Virus record (IMG/VR): IMGVR_UViG_3300027895_000011
Coordinates: 1 to 20,606 of that record
Strand: one strand, 5' to 3'
Length of the DNA: 20,606 nucleotides
Origin: a virus
The notes below the pieces were generated by a model, which had not been told where the DNA came from, searched no databases, and was given only the letters and a program-made list of their open reading frames with translations. Made by a program: the position numbers and the translations under genes. Position 1 is the first letter of the stretch. The number at the start of each line of letters is the position of its first letter. Positions 7,420 through 14,247 of the stretch are shown here, one piece after another.

Positions 7420-8658
7420 ATGGCAAATAATTTCCTCAACACGCAATGGGTTGCGTTGAAAGTCCTTCGTCTGCTGCTGAACAAGCTGGTAGTTGCGGAG
7501 TACTTCAATCGCTCGTGGGAAAAAGAGTTCCAGAAGGAGTTTGCTCCTGGTTCTCAGGTTTCCGTCAAGTTTCCGCAGCGCTTCACTGTCAATGACGGCA
7601 TGGGCTATGCGCCGCAGGATATCAACCGCTTGCAGACCCCGGTTAATCTCGACCAGTGGATGCAGGTTTCGTTCGAGTGGGATGACTACGAGAATGCTGT
7701 AAAACTGGAGCGCTCGGAGGAAGAACTTGAAGAGCAGTACTTCGAGCCCGCCGCCGCCGCTCTTGCGCAGGAGTGCGACTCTCGTTGCGCTCTGTGGGCC
7801 TCTCAGAATGCCAGCATGACTGTTGGCGCTTTGGGAACCGATCCAACCTCGGTGGCTACCTACTACACGGCACGTCAGCGCCTTGAAGAGAATGCCGCTG
7901 GCGTCCTTGGCAAGCGGGCGATGCTGATTTCCTCGAGCATGATGACGACCTTGGGAACTAACATCACCACGATCTTCCACCCCGCCGACGAAATCACGAA
8001 GGCATGGAAAGAAGGCGTGATCGGTGAACTCGGCGCGTCGATGTTCTATGAATCGCAGTCGCTATACTCGCACACTGCCGGAACATGGGCGGCGGCGGTT
8101 ACGGTAAACGGGGCGAACCAGAGCGGAACCTCGCTGACGGTTAACTTCACGGCTGGCGACACGGTTACGGTAGGAGACAAGTTCTCCATTGCCAACGTGA
8201 ACCTTGTCAACCCCATGACCCGGCGCATTCCCGGCAAGGCCGTGAACAAGGTCTTCACCATCACCCAGGCACTTACGGCGGTTGGCGGTGGCGCGGATGT
8301 GATCAACTTCCTGCCTCCGATCTACGGCCCCGGTTCGCAGTATCAGAACGTAGATTCACTGCCAGCTAATGCGGCAGCTTTCACGCTCTGGCCTGGAACC
8401 ACTAACCCCAACGGTGCGGTCGGTACGATCGGTCTCAACCTCACCCGCCAAGCCTTTGCCCTCGTCGGAGCCAAGCTATATGTGCCGAAGGCGGTAGAAG
8501 AGAGCGGAACGGCGCAAGATCCTGATACCGGTCTCTCGGTGCGCAAGGTCAAGGCATGGGATCCTGTGCGATCGGTGCAGGTCAACCGCATGGACTCTCT
8601 CTTCGGTCTGGGCAATCTCTATCAAGACAATGGCGCTGTTTGCGTCGTGGGAGCATAA
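7420..8658 (+). CDS. P22-type major capsid (coat) protein
   Basis: The 412-aa protein is near the P22 coat length (430 aa) and has the same architecture. An N-terminal region (SVKFPQRFTVNDG, then an ELEEQYFEPAAAALAQECD helix) is followed by a HK97-fold core. An inserted beta domain lies around residues 230-290, including the signature-like TAGDTVTVGDKFSIANVN and KAVNKVFTIT, which matches the position of the P22 I-domain. It makes the icosahedral shell. It starts directly after the scaffold TAA with GGAG at 7411-7414. Confidence in the fold is high; the closest named relative cannot be given without a search. Confidence 0.9.
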   Translation: MANNFLNTQWVALKVLRLLLNKLVVAEYFNRSWEKEFQKEFAPGSQVSVKFPQRFTVNDGMGYAPQDINRLQTPVNLDQWMQVSFEWDDYENAVKLERSEEELEEQYFEPAAAALAQECDSRCALWASQNASMTVGALGTDPTSVATYYTARQRLEENAAGVLGKRAMLISSSMMTTLGTNITTIFHPADEITKAWKEGVIGELGASMFYESQSLYSHTAGTWAAAVTVNGANQSGTSLTVNFTAGDTVTVGDKFSIANVNLVNPMTRRIPGKAVNKVFTITQALTAVGGGADVINFLPPIYGPGSQYQNVDSLPANAAAFTLWPGTTNPNGAVGTIGLNLTRQAFALVGAKLYVPKAVEESGTAQDPDTGLSVRKVKAWDPVRSVQVNRMDSLFGLGNLYQDNGAVCVVGA

Positions 8659-8660
8659 CC

Positions 8661-9404
8661 ATGAAAAATTTCCTCAAACTGCTCATCATCCTTGCGGGGG
8701 TCGGTTCGCCGGCCTTCGCTCAGACCTCCCTCACCGCAACCACGCTTGGTAGCGCAGTCAACGCTATTAATCAGAGGACTATTCAGCTGGCCTCTGCGAC
8801 AGGCGTGGTTGCGCCCTCTGCCCTAACCGGATCTGGATCGGAACTGTTCATCGATTCCGAAGCCTTCACAGTAACTTCTGTGAGCGGAACCTATGTCACG
8901 GTGACTCGTGGCGCATCTGGCACGGCGGCTTCTGCGCATGTGTTGGGTGCGATGGTTCTTATCGGACCTCCGCAGGCGTTTATCAGCACTCCGTTCGATC
9001 CGGCCGGAGCGTGCAAGGTAGGCGCTGGTATCTTCCAGTATTCTCCGCTCATCAACGTCAGAACGGGGAATGAATGGCTATGCTCTACCATTACCGGTAA
9101 GGTCGTCCCTGGATTCAGCAACGTAGCTGGTGTACCGCAGGTAACAACTGCGGTTGCTTCTGCGGCTGGGTTGGTTACTCCGAGCGGTCCTTTGTTCCAC
9201 ATCACCGGCGCACTGGCCATTACGGGGTTCAATATCCCGGTTGGCTTCGACCCGAAAGAAGGTGGGACGATCTCCGTTATCCCGGATGGAGCATTCACGA
9301 CCACGACCGCAGGCAATATCGCTGTGGCTTCGACTGCTGTGGTGGGCAAGGTGCTCTCGTTCACCTACGACGCGAACACGGCTAAGTTCTACCCGTCCTA
9401 CTAA
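8661..9404 (+). CDS. Capsid-decoration-like protein with an N-terminal signal peptide
   Basis: The start at ATG 8661 is set by GGGAG at 8649-8653; upstream codons in this frame lie inside the coat gene. The 247-aa product opens with a textbook Sec signal (KNFLK, hydrophobic LLIILAGVG, SPAFA|Q after residue 20). The mature part has a repeat-like beta module (LFIDSEAFTVTSVSGTYVTVTRG) that I associate with phage decoration proteins. Its C-terminus (TISVIPDGAFTTTTAGNIAVAS then TYDANTAKFYPSY) also reads as a structural beta protein. Position right after the coat supports a capsid-surface role. A Sec signal on such a protein is odd, since virions assemble in the cytoplasm. The protein may instead be exported. 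Two mature cysteines are present. Confidence 0.65.
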   Translation: MKNFLKLLIILAGVGSPAFAQTSLTATTLGSAVNAINQRTIQLASATGVVAPSALTGSGSELFIDSEAFTVTSVSGTYVTVTRGASGTAASAHVLGAMVLIGPPQAFISTPFDPAGACKVGAGIFQYSPLINVRTGNEWLCSTITGKVVPGFSNVAGVPQVTTAVASAAGLVTPSGPLFHITGALAITGFNIPVGFDPKEGGTISVIPDGAFTTTTAGNIAVASTAVVGKVLSFTYDANTAKFYPSY

Positions 9405-9410
9405 CCCAAC

Positions 9411-9444
9411 AGGGCGCATCTTTCGGGGTGCGTCCCTCTTTTTT
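9411..9444 (+). terminator. Rho-independent terminator after the decoration-like gene
   Basis: An 11-bp stem with one bulged T pairs 9411-9420 (AGGGCGCATC) with 9427-9437 (GGTGCGTCCCT) around a 6-nt loop. It is followed by C and six T residues (9439-9444). It lies 6 nt after the stop of the decoration-like gene. The GGAG Shine-Dalgarno of the next gene starts at 9445, immediately after the T-tract, so termination here would reduce expression of all downstream tail genes relative to coat. Confidence 0.8.
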
Positions 9445-9453
9445 GGAGCAATC

Positions 9454-9669
9454 ATGGCAGACGAAATCCACCCCGCCGAAGGCACGATGGCGATTCATCC
9501 CGACACCCTTATCGATGGCCAGCCCGCACCAGCACAGGCCACCCACGAACAGATTCCCTTGGCCGTCAACGAGCCGGTAAAGCCGCAGCTCCGTCGTTTC
9601 GTTGACCAAGATCCGCACGGCTTCAAGAATAAGGGTCTTGGCGATCTGAGCAAACTCCACAGCTTCTAA
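9454..9669 (+). CDS. Small hypothetical head-region protein (71 aa)
   Basis: ATG 9454 is chosen because it has GGAG at 9445-9448 and follows a terminator; longer in-frame starts would lie inside the preceding gene. The 71-aa product starts MADEIHPAEGTMAI, is acidic and Pro-rich, and ends DPHGFKNKGLGDLSKLHSF. It overlaps the next ATG by one base (TAATG). No family recognised; the position between decoration and adaptor genes suggests a minor head protein. Confidence 0.6.
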   Translation: MADEIHPAEGTMAIHPDTLIDGQPAPAQATHEQIPLAVNEPVKPQLRRFVDQDPHGFKNKGLGDLSKLHSF

Positions 9670-10196
9670 TGCCCATCCCTGAACCATCCTCCTCCCGCCC
9701 CTCAAATCTCACCAAACAGCAGCAGCAGGACGCCCTTGCTGCGTGCTATGGAGTAACGCCCATGCCGACACAGCAACTCTCTGAATCCGAAATTGCGCAT
9801 ATGCGCACACTCTTGGCTCAGCATGACTCTGAGAACAAGAAAGTCACCATCCACGATCTGAATCATCCTCCGCGTGAGCCGTATCGATTTCAGAAGTTCC
9901 CCATGATGGTCTACGACCTCCAAAACAGTTATCCATCGCAGGATAAAGTTCGCCCCAAGGCCAATGGCGCGGGCGTGGAGACTGTCCATATCCCGGCCAA
10001 GGTTGTGAGCCGATTGGTGCAATCCGAAGATCAGTTACAGGCCGCGCTTGCGGATGGATGGGATGAAGAGGCGCCAGCATTCAACGAGGAGCGTGTAGAG
10101 CCGCTGTCGGCACAGTACTCGAACGAGGCTGGACGCATCGACGCGGAGATTGAAGCCACCCGCCCCAAGCGCCATTACAACCGGAAAGTTGCCTAA
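9669..10196 (+). CDS. Hypothetical head-associated protein (175 aa)
   Basis: ATG 9669 shares a base with the previous TAA. The N-terminus is Ser/Pro/Gln-rich. The middle has YRFQKFPMMVYDL, and the C-terminal half has VVSRLVQSEDQLQAALADGW followed by DEEAPAF. I associate the pattern of a FPxMVY strand plus a short AAL-x-x-GW helix ending in a Pro-rich tail with small uncharacterised proteins near phage capsid genes. The basic C-terminus (RPKRHYNRKVA) is followed at once by the GTG of the adaptor gene. Function unknown. Confidence 0.6.
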   Translation: MPIPEPSSSRPSNLTKQQQQDALAACYGVTPMPTQQLSESEIAHMRTLLAQHDSENKKVTIHDLNHPPREPYRFQKFPMMVYDLQNSYPSQDKVRPKANGAGVETVHIPAKVVSRLVQSEDQLQAALADGWDEEAPAFNEERVEPLSAQYSNEAGRIDAEIEATRPKRHYNRKVA

Positions 10197-10958
10197 GTGA
10201 CTGCGAACAGCATAACCGTAACTGCTCTCTCGCTCATCAATGCCTCCGCGCAGGAAATCGGCGCATTGGCAGCGGGGGAGCAGTTGTCGAACGATGACCT
10301 TGCATGGGTACTGCAAAAACTCCAGCGGGTTATCGACAACTTCAATGCGAAGCGGACGATGGTGTACGCGAACACCTTCACCGCATTCACGCTGGTGGCC
10401 AACCTAACGCCGCACACCATTGGTCCGACTAGTACTTTTGTGGTCAATCAGCGCCCAGTTGAAATCCCCTCTATCGGCCTAGTGCTTAACAATACGACTC
10501 CGGACACGGTAGAAATCCCCTTGACGCCGCGGGATAAGGACTGGTGGGCAGCTCAGCGCGTCAAGAACATCACATCTTCAGTCCCAACCGACTTTTATTA
10601 TGAGCCGGACTGGCCGAATGGATCTATCTACTTCTGGCCAGTACCAAACGCAGTCAACAATGTGCTGATCCAGCAGCGGACGGTCATCGGAGAGATTACG
10701 ACCCCCGCTCAGACTTTCTCCATGCCTCCAGGCTATTGGGATGCCATCATTTACACGCTTTCTATAGCAATTTCACCGTCTTTTGAGCGACAGGTGAGCC
10801 CCGATTTACGCCAGCTGCAGATGGAATCTGTTCGCGCAGTGCAGAGCAATAACATCAAGTCGCCAAAGGCTGACACCGGAGATAACGGCATGCCGGGAGT
10901 CGGCGGACGAGGCGGATTCAATTATGTTTCAGCACAACCGGGCAGCGGTACTCGATAA
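10197..10958 (+). CDS. P22 gp4-like head-tail adaptor (tail accessory factor)
   Basis: The 253-aa protein starts at GTG 10197 directly after the previous TAA. Its first 60 residues form paired helices (SITVTALSLINASAQEIGAL, then LSNDDLAWVLQKLQRVIDNF). They are followed by a beta domain with FTLVANLTPHTIGP, RPVEIPSIGLVLN, YYEPDWPNGSIYFWPVP and PPGYWDAIIYTLSIAI. This helix pair, TIG, YY..P and WPVP order matches phage head-completion adaptors such as P22 gp4. These bind below the portal, close the packaged head and dock the tail. It is longer than P22 gp4 (166 aa) and ends in a Gly-rich tail (GMPGVGGRGGFNY). Position just before the gp10-like gene supports the call. Confidence 0.78.
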   Translation: MTANSITVTALSLINASAQEIGALAAGEQLSNDDLAWVLQKLQRVIDNFNAKRTMVYANTFTAFTLVANLTPHTIGPTSTFVVNQRPVEIPSIGLVLNNTTPDTVEIPLTPRDKDWWAAQRVKNITSSVPTDFYYEPDWPNGSIYFWPVPNAVNNVLIQQRTVIGEITTPAQTFSMPPGYWDAIIYTLSIAISPSFERQVSPDLRQLQMESVRAVQSNNIKSPKADTGDNGMPGVGGRGGFNYVSAQPGSGTR

Positions 10959-13337
10959 GTGAGGATCGGATTTGTCGGTCCTTCGTATACGGCGCGATCG
11001 ACCGCGGTAGCAGACGAAGAGTGCATCAACTTCTTTGCGCAGTCGGTGGAGTCGCAGGCTGCGATTGTCCCAAGCAAGCCCTATGGCGGTCAGTCGGCGG
11101 CTGGACTCAAGGCTTACTTTTGGACACCGGGGTTATCGGTATTCTCCGCGTTTCCAGGTAGCCCAGTGCGCGGTCAGTGCTGGACAGGCAGCCGTCTCTT
11201 TGTGGTCGCAGGCGACACGCTCTACGAGGTTACGAGCACTGGAGCGCAGACGGCCATAGGAGTTGTGGGGAGCGATGGAAAACCCGCTTCCCTTTCATTC
11301 AACCAGATTCAATTGTTTGTGGTATCCGCTGGGCAGGCGTTCTGCTATACGCTTTCCGTGCAGGCTTGGGCAGCAAATACCGTGTTCGCCGTCGGCGCAC
11401 TGATTCTTGACGGCGCGGGGCATATCCAGAAGGCTACGGCTGCAGTTTGGACGCCGAACACGCATTTTGCGGTGGGCGCGGAGATTGTTGACGGCAACGG
11501 CAACGTGCAGAAGGCTGCACAGGCGGGTTGGGCAGCCAATACGGTATTCGCCTTAGGTGCAGAGATAGTTGATCCGCAGGGCCACGTTCAGAAGGCACAG
11601 GGAGCAGGATGGTTAGCGAATACCGATTTCACTCTGGGCGCAGAGATTATTGACCCTAACGGCAACGTGCAGAAGGCCTTTGCCTTTGGATGGTCAGCGA
11701 ACATCGTATTTGCTCTCGGATTCGAGATTGTTGACAGCAATGGAAATGTTCAGAAAGTAACGACGGCAGGAACCTCTGGCGCGACTGTTCCCGTCTGGAA
11801 TACCTCAGGAACGACCGCAGATAACACCGTGGTATGGACCTTCCAGGCGAGCGCCGCAGGTAGCGCGGGAACCTCGGGAGCGAGTGAGCCGGTATTTAGT
11901 ACGAATGGAGCCACGGTGGACGGAACCGGAACGCTATTCTGGGTATTTCAAGCCAGTGCGGCCGGGAAGGCTGGCACCTCGGGAGCCGCGCTCCCATTAT
12001 TCAATGAATTCGGCGGATTCACCCCGGACGGAACCGGAACGCTGGTGTGGTTGGATCAAGGCGTGGCCGTAGGTGCTGGAACTTCAGGTACGACGGTGCC
12101 AGTCTTCGGCACCGCAACGATAGTGGACTCTGGCACACTGGTATGGATCTTCCAGGGAGCCTCAAACGGCAATGCAGGCACTTCAGGCGCAGCCGAGCCC
12201 GCCTTCAATGACGCAGGCGGTAACACGCCGGACGGCACAGGTACGCTCGTCTGGGTAGATCGAGGGCTGCAACTGCTGAATGTCACTTCGCAGTTTACCG
12301 GTACGCCGCTGAAGGTCGATTTCTCGGACAGCTTCTTTATCGTGATGTTCTCCAACAGCAACAAATTCCAGATGTCGCAGGTATTGGACGGAACGACATG
12401 GCCAGGACAACTCGTAAACGAGGTCGAAGTCTTCGCAGAGAACATCCGGTCTCTCATCGTGAATCATCGCGAGCCGTGGATTTTCGGAAGTCTTCGCGCA
12501 CAGCCGTATCAGGACACCGGGAGCGCGGAGGTTTTCGATGTAATCCCCGGCACTCTGATTGAAAAAGGCTGCGCGGCGACGTTCGTTCCGTGCCGATTGG
12601 ATAATTCGATCTTCTGGGTAGATCAGGACGAGCGCGGTGGGTTGTCGGCCTGGCGCTCGAACGGATATACCCCTGTGAGAGTTTCGACCTATGCGGTTGA
12701 GACTGACCTCGGCACGAACTCTCAAGCGAATATTCAAGCCATGACGTCTTACGCCTACGTGGACGCCGGGCATATTTTCTGGGTGCTGTACGTCCCCAGC
12801 TCAAGCTGGTCATGGGTCTTTGACGTAGTGGAAGGCCTATGGCACAAGCGAGCATCATGGAACCCGCAGACTGCAACATTTGGGCCGCATTTTAGCTGGA
12901 ACCACTCGTATGCGTTCGGCATGCACCTGGTAGGCGACTGGAATTCTGGAAACCTATACCAGATGAGCATGGCAAATTTTCAAGACAATGGCTCCAATAT
13001 CCAGCGCGTCCGACGGACTCCTACCATCTTGAACGAGAATGAACGGATTTACCACGCTGAAATCATGGTGGACTTCGACATAGGGTTGGGCCCTCAGCCT
13101 CCCTTGCTTGACGGAAATGGAAACCCCCGGCCACCTCAAGCAATTCTTCGGTGGAGCAATGACCGAGGTAAAACATGGTCCAATCAGCATGTTCAGGGAT
13201 GCGGTTTTGCTGGGCAGTACTTGGCGCGGGCTATCTGGCGACGATTGGGACAGTCTCGCCACAGGGTCTATGAATTGAGGGTTTCTGATGCAATACCTTG
13301 GATCATCGTGGATGCTTATTTGAAGGTGGGGTCATGA
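10959..13337 (+). CDS. P22 gp10-like tail/DNA-stabilisation protein with inserted tandem repeats
   Basis: The 792-aa protein starts at GTG 10959 after the adaptor TAA. Residues 1-136 show the gp10-type opening (INFFAQSVESQAA, TPGLSVFSAFPGSPVRG, LFVVAGDTLYEVT). Residues about 440-792 continue as a beta-rich propeller-like domain (WPGQLVNEVEVFAENIRSL, AWRSNGYTPVRVST, WVFDVVEGLWHKRASW). Between them lie five 27-aa repeats (137-271) and five 33-35-aa GTSG repeats (271-436). Removing this 300-aa insert leaves about 492 aa, close to P22 gp10 (472 aa), which forms the tail hub beneath gp4 and blocks DNA leakage. The insert resembles carbohydrate-binding-like modules. It ends with an ATGA overlap. 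Confidence 0.82.
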   Translation: MRIGFVGPSYTARSTAVADEECINFFAQSVESQAAIVPSKPYGGQSAAGLKAYFWTPGLSVFSAFPGSPVRGQCWTGSRLFVVAGDTLYEVTSTGAQTAIGVVGSDGKPASLSFNQIQLFVVSAGQAFCYTLSVQAWAANTVFAVGALILDGAGHIQKATAAVWTPNTHFAVGAEIVDGNGNVQKAAQAGWAANTVFALGAEIVDPQGHVQKAQGAGWLANTDFTLGAEIIDPNGNVQKAFAFGWSANIVFALGFEIVDSNGNVQKVTTAGTSGATVPVWNTSGTTADNTVVWTFQASAAGSAGTSGASEPVFSTNGATVDGTGTLFWVFQASAAGKAGTSGAALPLFNEFGGFTPDGTGTLVWLDQGVAVGAGTSGTTVPVFGTATIVDSGTLVWIFQGASNGNAGTSGAAEPAFNDAGGNTPDGTGTLVWVDRGLQLLNVTSQFTGTPLKVDFSDSFFIVMFSNSNKFQMSQVLDGTTWPGQLVNEVEVFAENIRSLIVNHREPWIFGSLRAQPYQDTGSAEVFDVIPGTLIEKGCAATFVPCRLDNSIFWVDQDERGGLSAWRSNGYTPVRVSTYAVETDLGTNSQANIQAMTSYAYVDAGHIFWVLYVPSSSWSWVFDVVEGLWHKRASWNPQTATFGPHFSWNHSYAFGMHLVGDWNSGNLYQMSMANFQDNGSNIQRVRRTPTILNENERIYHAEIMVDFDIGLGPQPPLLDGNGNPRPPQAILRWSNDRGKTWSNQHVQGCGFAGQYLARAIWRRLGQSRHRVYELRVSDAIPWIIVDAYLKVGS
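11367..11771 (+). repeat. Five tandem 81-bp (27-aa) repeats inside the gp10-like gene
   Basis: Codons for a repeat-initial Trp fall at residues 137, 164, 191, 218 and 245, an exact 27-residue period with no indels. The consensus is W-x-x-N-T-x-F-A-L-G-A-E-I-V-D-x-x-G-N-V followed by QKA. The copies differ at many third-codon positions, so the array is old rather than freshly expanded. The W-xxN-xxF-xxG pattern resembles the first half of modules often found in phage tail proteins with a chitin-binding-like flavour. Confidence 0.9.
11769..12266 (+). repeat. Five tandem GTSG-type repeats (33-35 aa) inside the gp10-like gene
   Basis: Units begin with GTSG at residues 271, 304, 339, 374 and 407, with unit lengths 33, 35, 35 and 33 before the last. 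The consensus is GTSG-AA-x-P-x-F, then a Gly-rich stretch, then DGTGTLVW. The last copy leads directly back into the gp10-like fold (LQLLNVTSQFTG). This is the usual second half of the W..NT..GTSG..P..DGTVTW module; here first halves and second halves have been amplified as two separate blocks. Confidence 0.88.
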
Positions 13338-14074
13338 GTTCAAAGCCCATCGTTTCGGTAACAACCCCAACAGGTCCGATTGTCGATCCGCAGAGCGGGC
13401 AGCCTACCTTCGCGTTCACGAAGTGGCTGCAGGGTATCGGAAATACGATCAATCTGGCGTTTACCGCACAGGGAACACTTTCTGGGAATTCAATTCCTAC
13501 CCCCACGGCAGATACATTAGGCGGCGTGACGACTGCCGGACCTGCGACAAGTGAGTGGATCAATCAGATTGACGCGACCGGCACGCCTCATTTGAGTCAG
13601 CCTGCATTTTCGGACATCAGCGGAACCGCGATCGCGGCCCAAGTCCCTGCACTTTCGGCACTGAATGGAAGTGTTACACCCTCGCAGGTGCCTGCTCTAT
13701 CGCAGTTGAACGGAGCCGTAACGCCTGTTCAGGTTCCTCCGCTCTCCTCCCTGTTGGGCGCGGTTACTCCTGTCCAGGTTCCGCCTCTCTCTGATTTGTT
13801 GGGTGCGGTAACCCCGGGACAGGTGCCAGCTCTTTCCGCCTTGAATGGGAGCGTAACCGCGACTCAAGTTCCATTGCTTTCCGCCCTGAGAGGCAGCGTT
13901 ACGGCGGCCCAAGTCCCTGCACTCTCCGCGCTCAGTGGGCAGATTACCGAGGCGCAGCTTCCAGCTGCGGGGATCACGGTCACAATTACTACCGCCAAGC
14001 TGACAACGGCCGGCACAAACGGATCCATGACTTTCACAAACGGAATTTTGACGGGACAGGTACAGGCCACATGA
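13334..14074 (+). CDS. Fibrous tail protein with 15-residue repeats, tail-needle position
   Basis: ATG 13334 is chosen because it overlaps the gp10-like stop (ATGA) behind AAGGTGGGG; an in-frame ATG at 13298 lies inside the previous gene. The 246-aa product has an N-terminal segment with FAFTKWLQGIGNTIN. Eight 15-aa repeats follow at residues 97-216 (consensus G-SVTPxQVPxLSxLx), then a C-terminal cap containing NGSMTFTNGILTGQ. The gene directly follows the gp10-like gene, where P22 encodes its tail needle (gp26, 233 aa) that plugs the tail and penetrates the envelope. A trimeric beta-spiral shaft is inferred from the 15-residue periodicity, which adenovirus fibre also uses. It may be a needle analogue or a short fibre. 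Confidence 0.65.
   Translation: MSSKPIVSVTTPTGPIVDPQSGQPTFAFTKWLQGIGNTINLAFTAQGTLSGNSIPTPTADTLGGVTTAGPATSEWINQIDATGTPHLSQPAFSDISGTAIAAQVPALSALNGSVTPSQVPALSQLNGAVTPVQVPPLSSLLGAVTPVQVPPLSDLLGAVTPGQVPALSALNGSVTATQVPLLSALRGSVTAAQVPALSALSGQITEAQLPAAGITVTITTAKLTTAGTNGSMTFTNGILTGQVQAT
13622..13981 (+). repeat. Eight tandem 45-bp (15-aa) repeats in the fibre gene
   Basis: Repeat-initial Gly residues fall at positions 97, 112, 127, 142, 157, 172, 187 and 202 of the fibre protein. The core QVPALS is kept in six or seven units with conservative change (QVPPLS, QVPLLS), and the last unit is degenerate (QITEAQLPAAG). Nucleotide identity between neighbouring units is high in places (for instance units 3 and 4), which points to recent duplication or slippage within the shaft. 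Confidence 0.92.
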
Positions 14075-14247
14075 TCGATATATGCGCAGTAATTGAACGC
14101 GAAACCGGGCAGAAGGTGACCGAAGATACCCCACTCGATGAGCTCAACGTGGATTCTCTGGAATTCCTCGACCTGCTGATTGTCCTCGGAGTGCCAAATG
14201 ATGGCGAATACCAGACTGTCGGAGATATTGTGAAGGTGACAGCTTGA
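14071..14247 (+). CDS. Minimal acyl carrier protein (58 aa)
   Basis: The 58-aa frame starts at ATG 14071 (ATGA overlap with the fibre gene) and ends at TGA 14245-14247. It contains the phosphopantetheine attachment signature DELNVDSLEFLDLL with Ser29 in the D-S-L context at the start of helix II. A C-terminal YQTVGDIVKV matches helix IV of ACPs (typically TVGDLVDYI). Bacterial ACPs are about 78 aa; this one lacks most of helix I and has a very short helix III region (GVPNDGE). ACPs carry acyl chains on a 4'-phosphopantetheine arm after modification by a host AcpS-type enzyme. The stop overlaps the next gene, a GNAT acyltransferase, which suggests the two act together. Confidence 0.85.
   Translation: MIDICAVIERETGQKVTEDTPLDELNVDSLEFLDLLIVLGVPNDGEYQTVGDIVKVTA

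Noticed and set aside
8556-8660. Earlier in-frame start for the decoration-like protein, inside the coat gene
   Set aside because: It would add 35 basic residues before a clear signal peptide and has no Shine-Dalgarno, whereas GGGAG precedes ATG 8661.
11367-12266. Tandem repeats considered as a CRISPR array
   Set aside because: Units are codon-periodic, contiguous, protein-coding and diverged; there are no identical repeats separated by unique spacers.
10959-13337. The W..GTSG repeats as evidence that the gene is a tail fibre rather than a gp10-like hub protein
   Set aside because: Sequence on both sides of the repeats and the position after a gp4-like gene fit gp10, and the length without the repeats matches gp10.
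14244-14247. Frameshift fusion of the ACP and the GNAT
   Set aside because: No slippery sequence is apparent and the TTGA overlap with an upstream AAGGTG is explained by ordinary termination-reinitiation at a TTG start.
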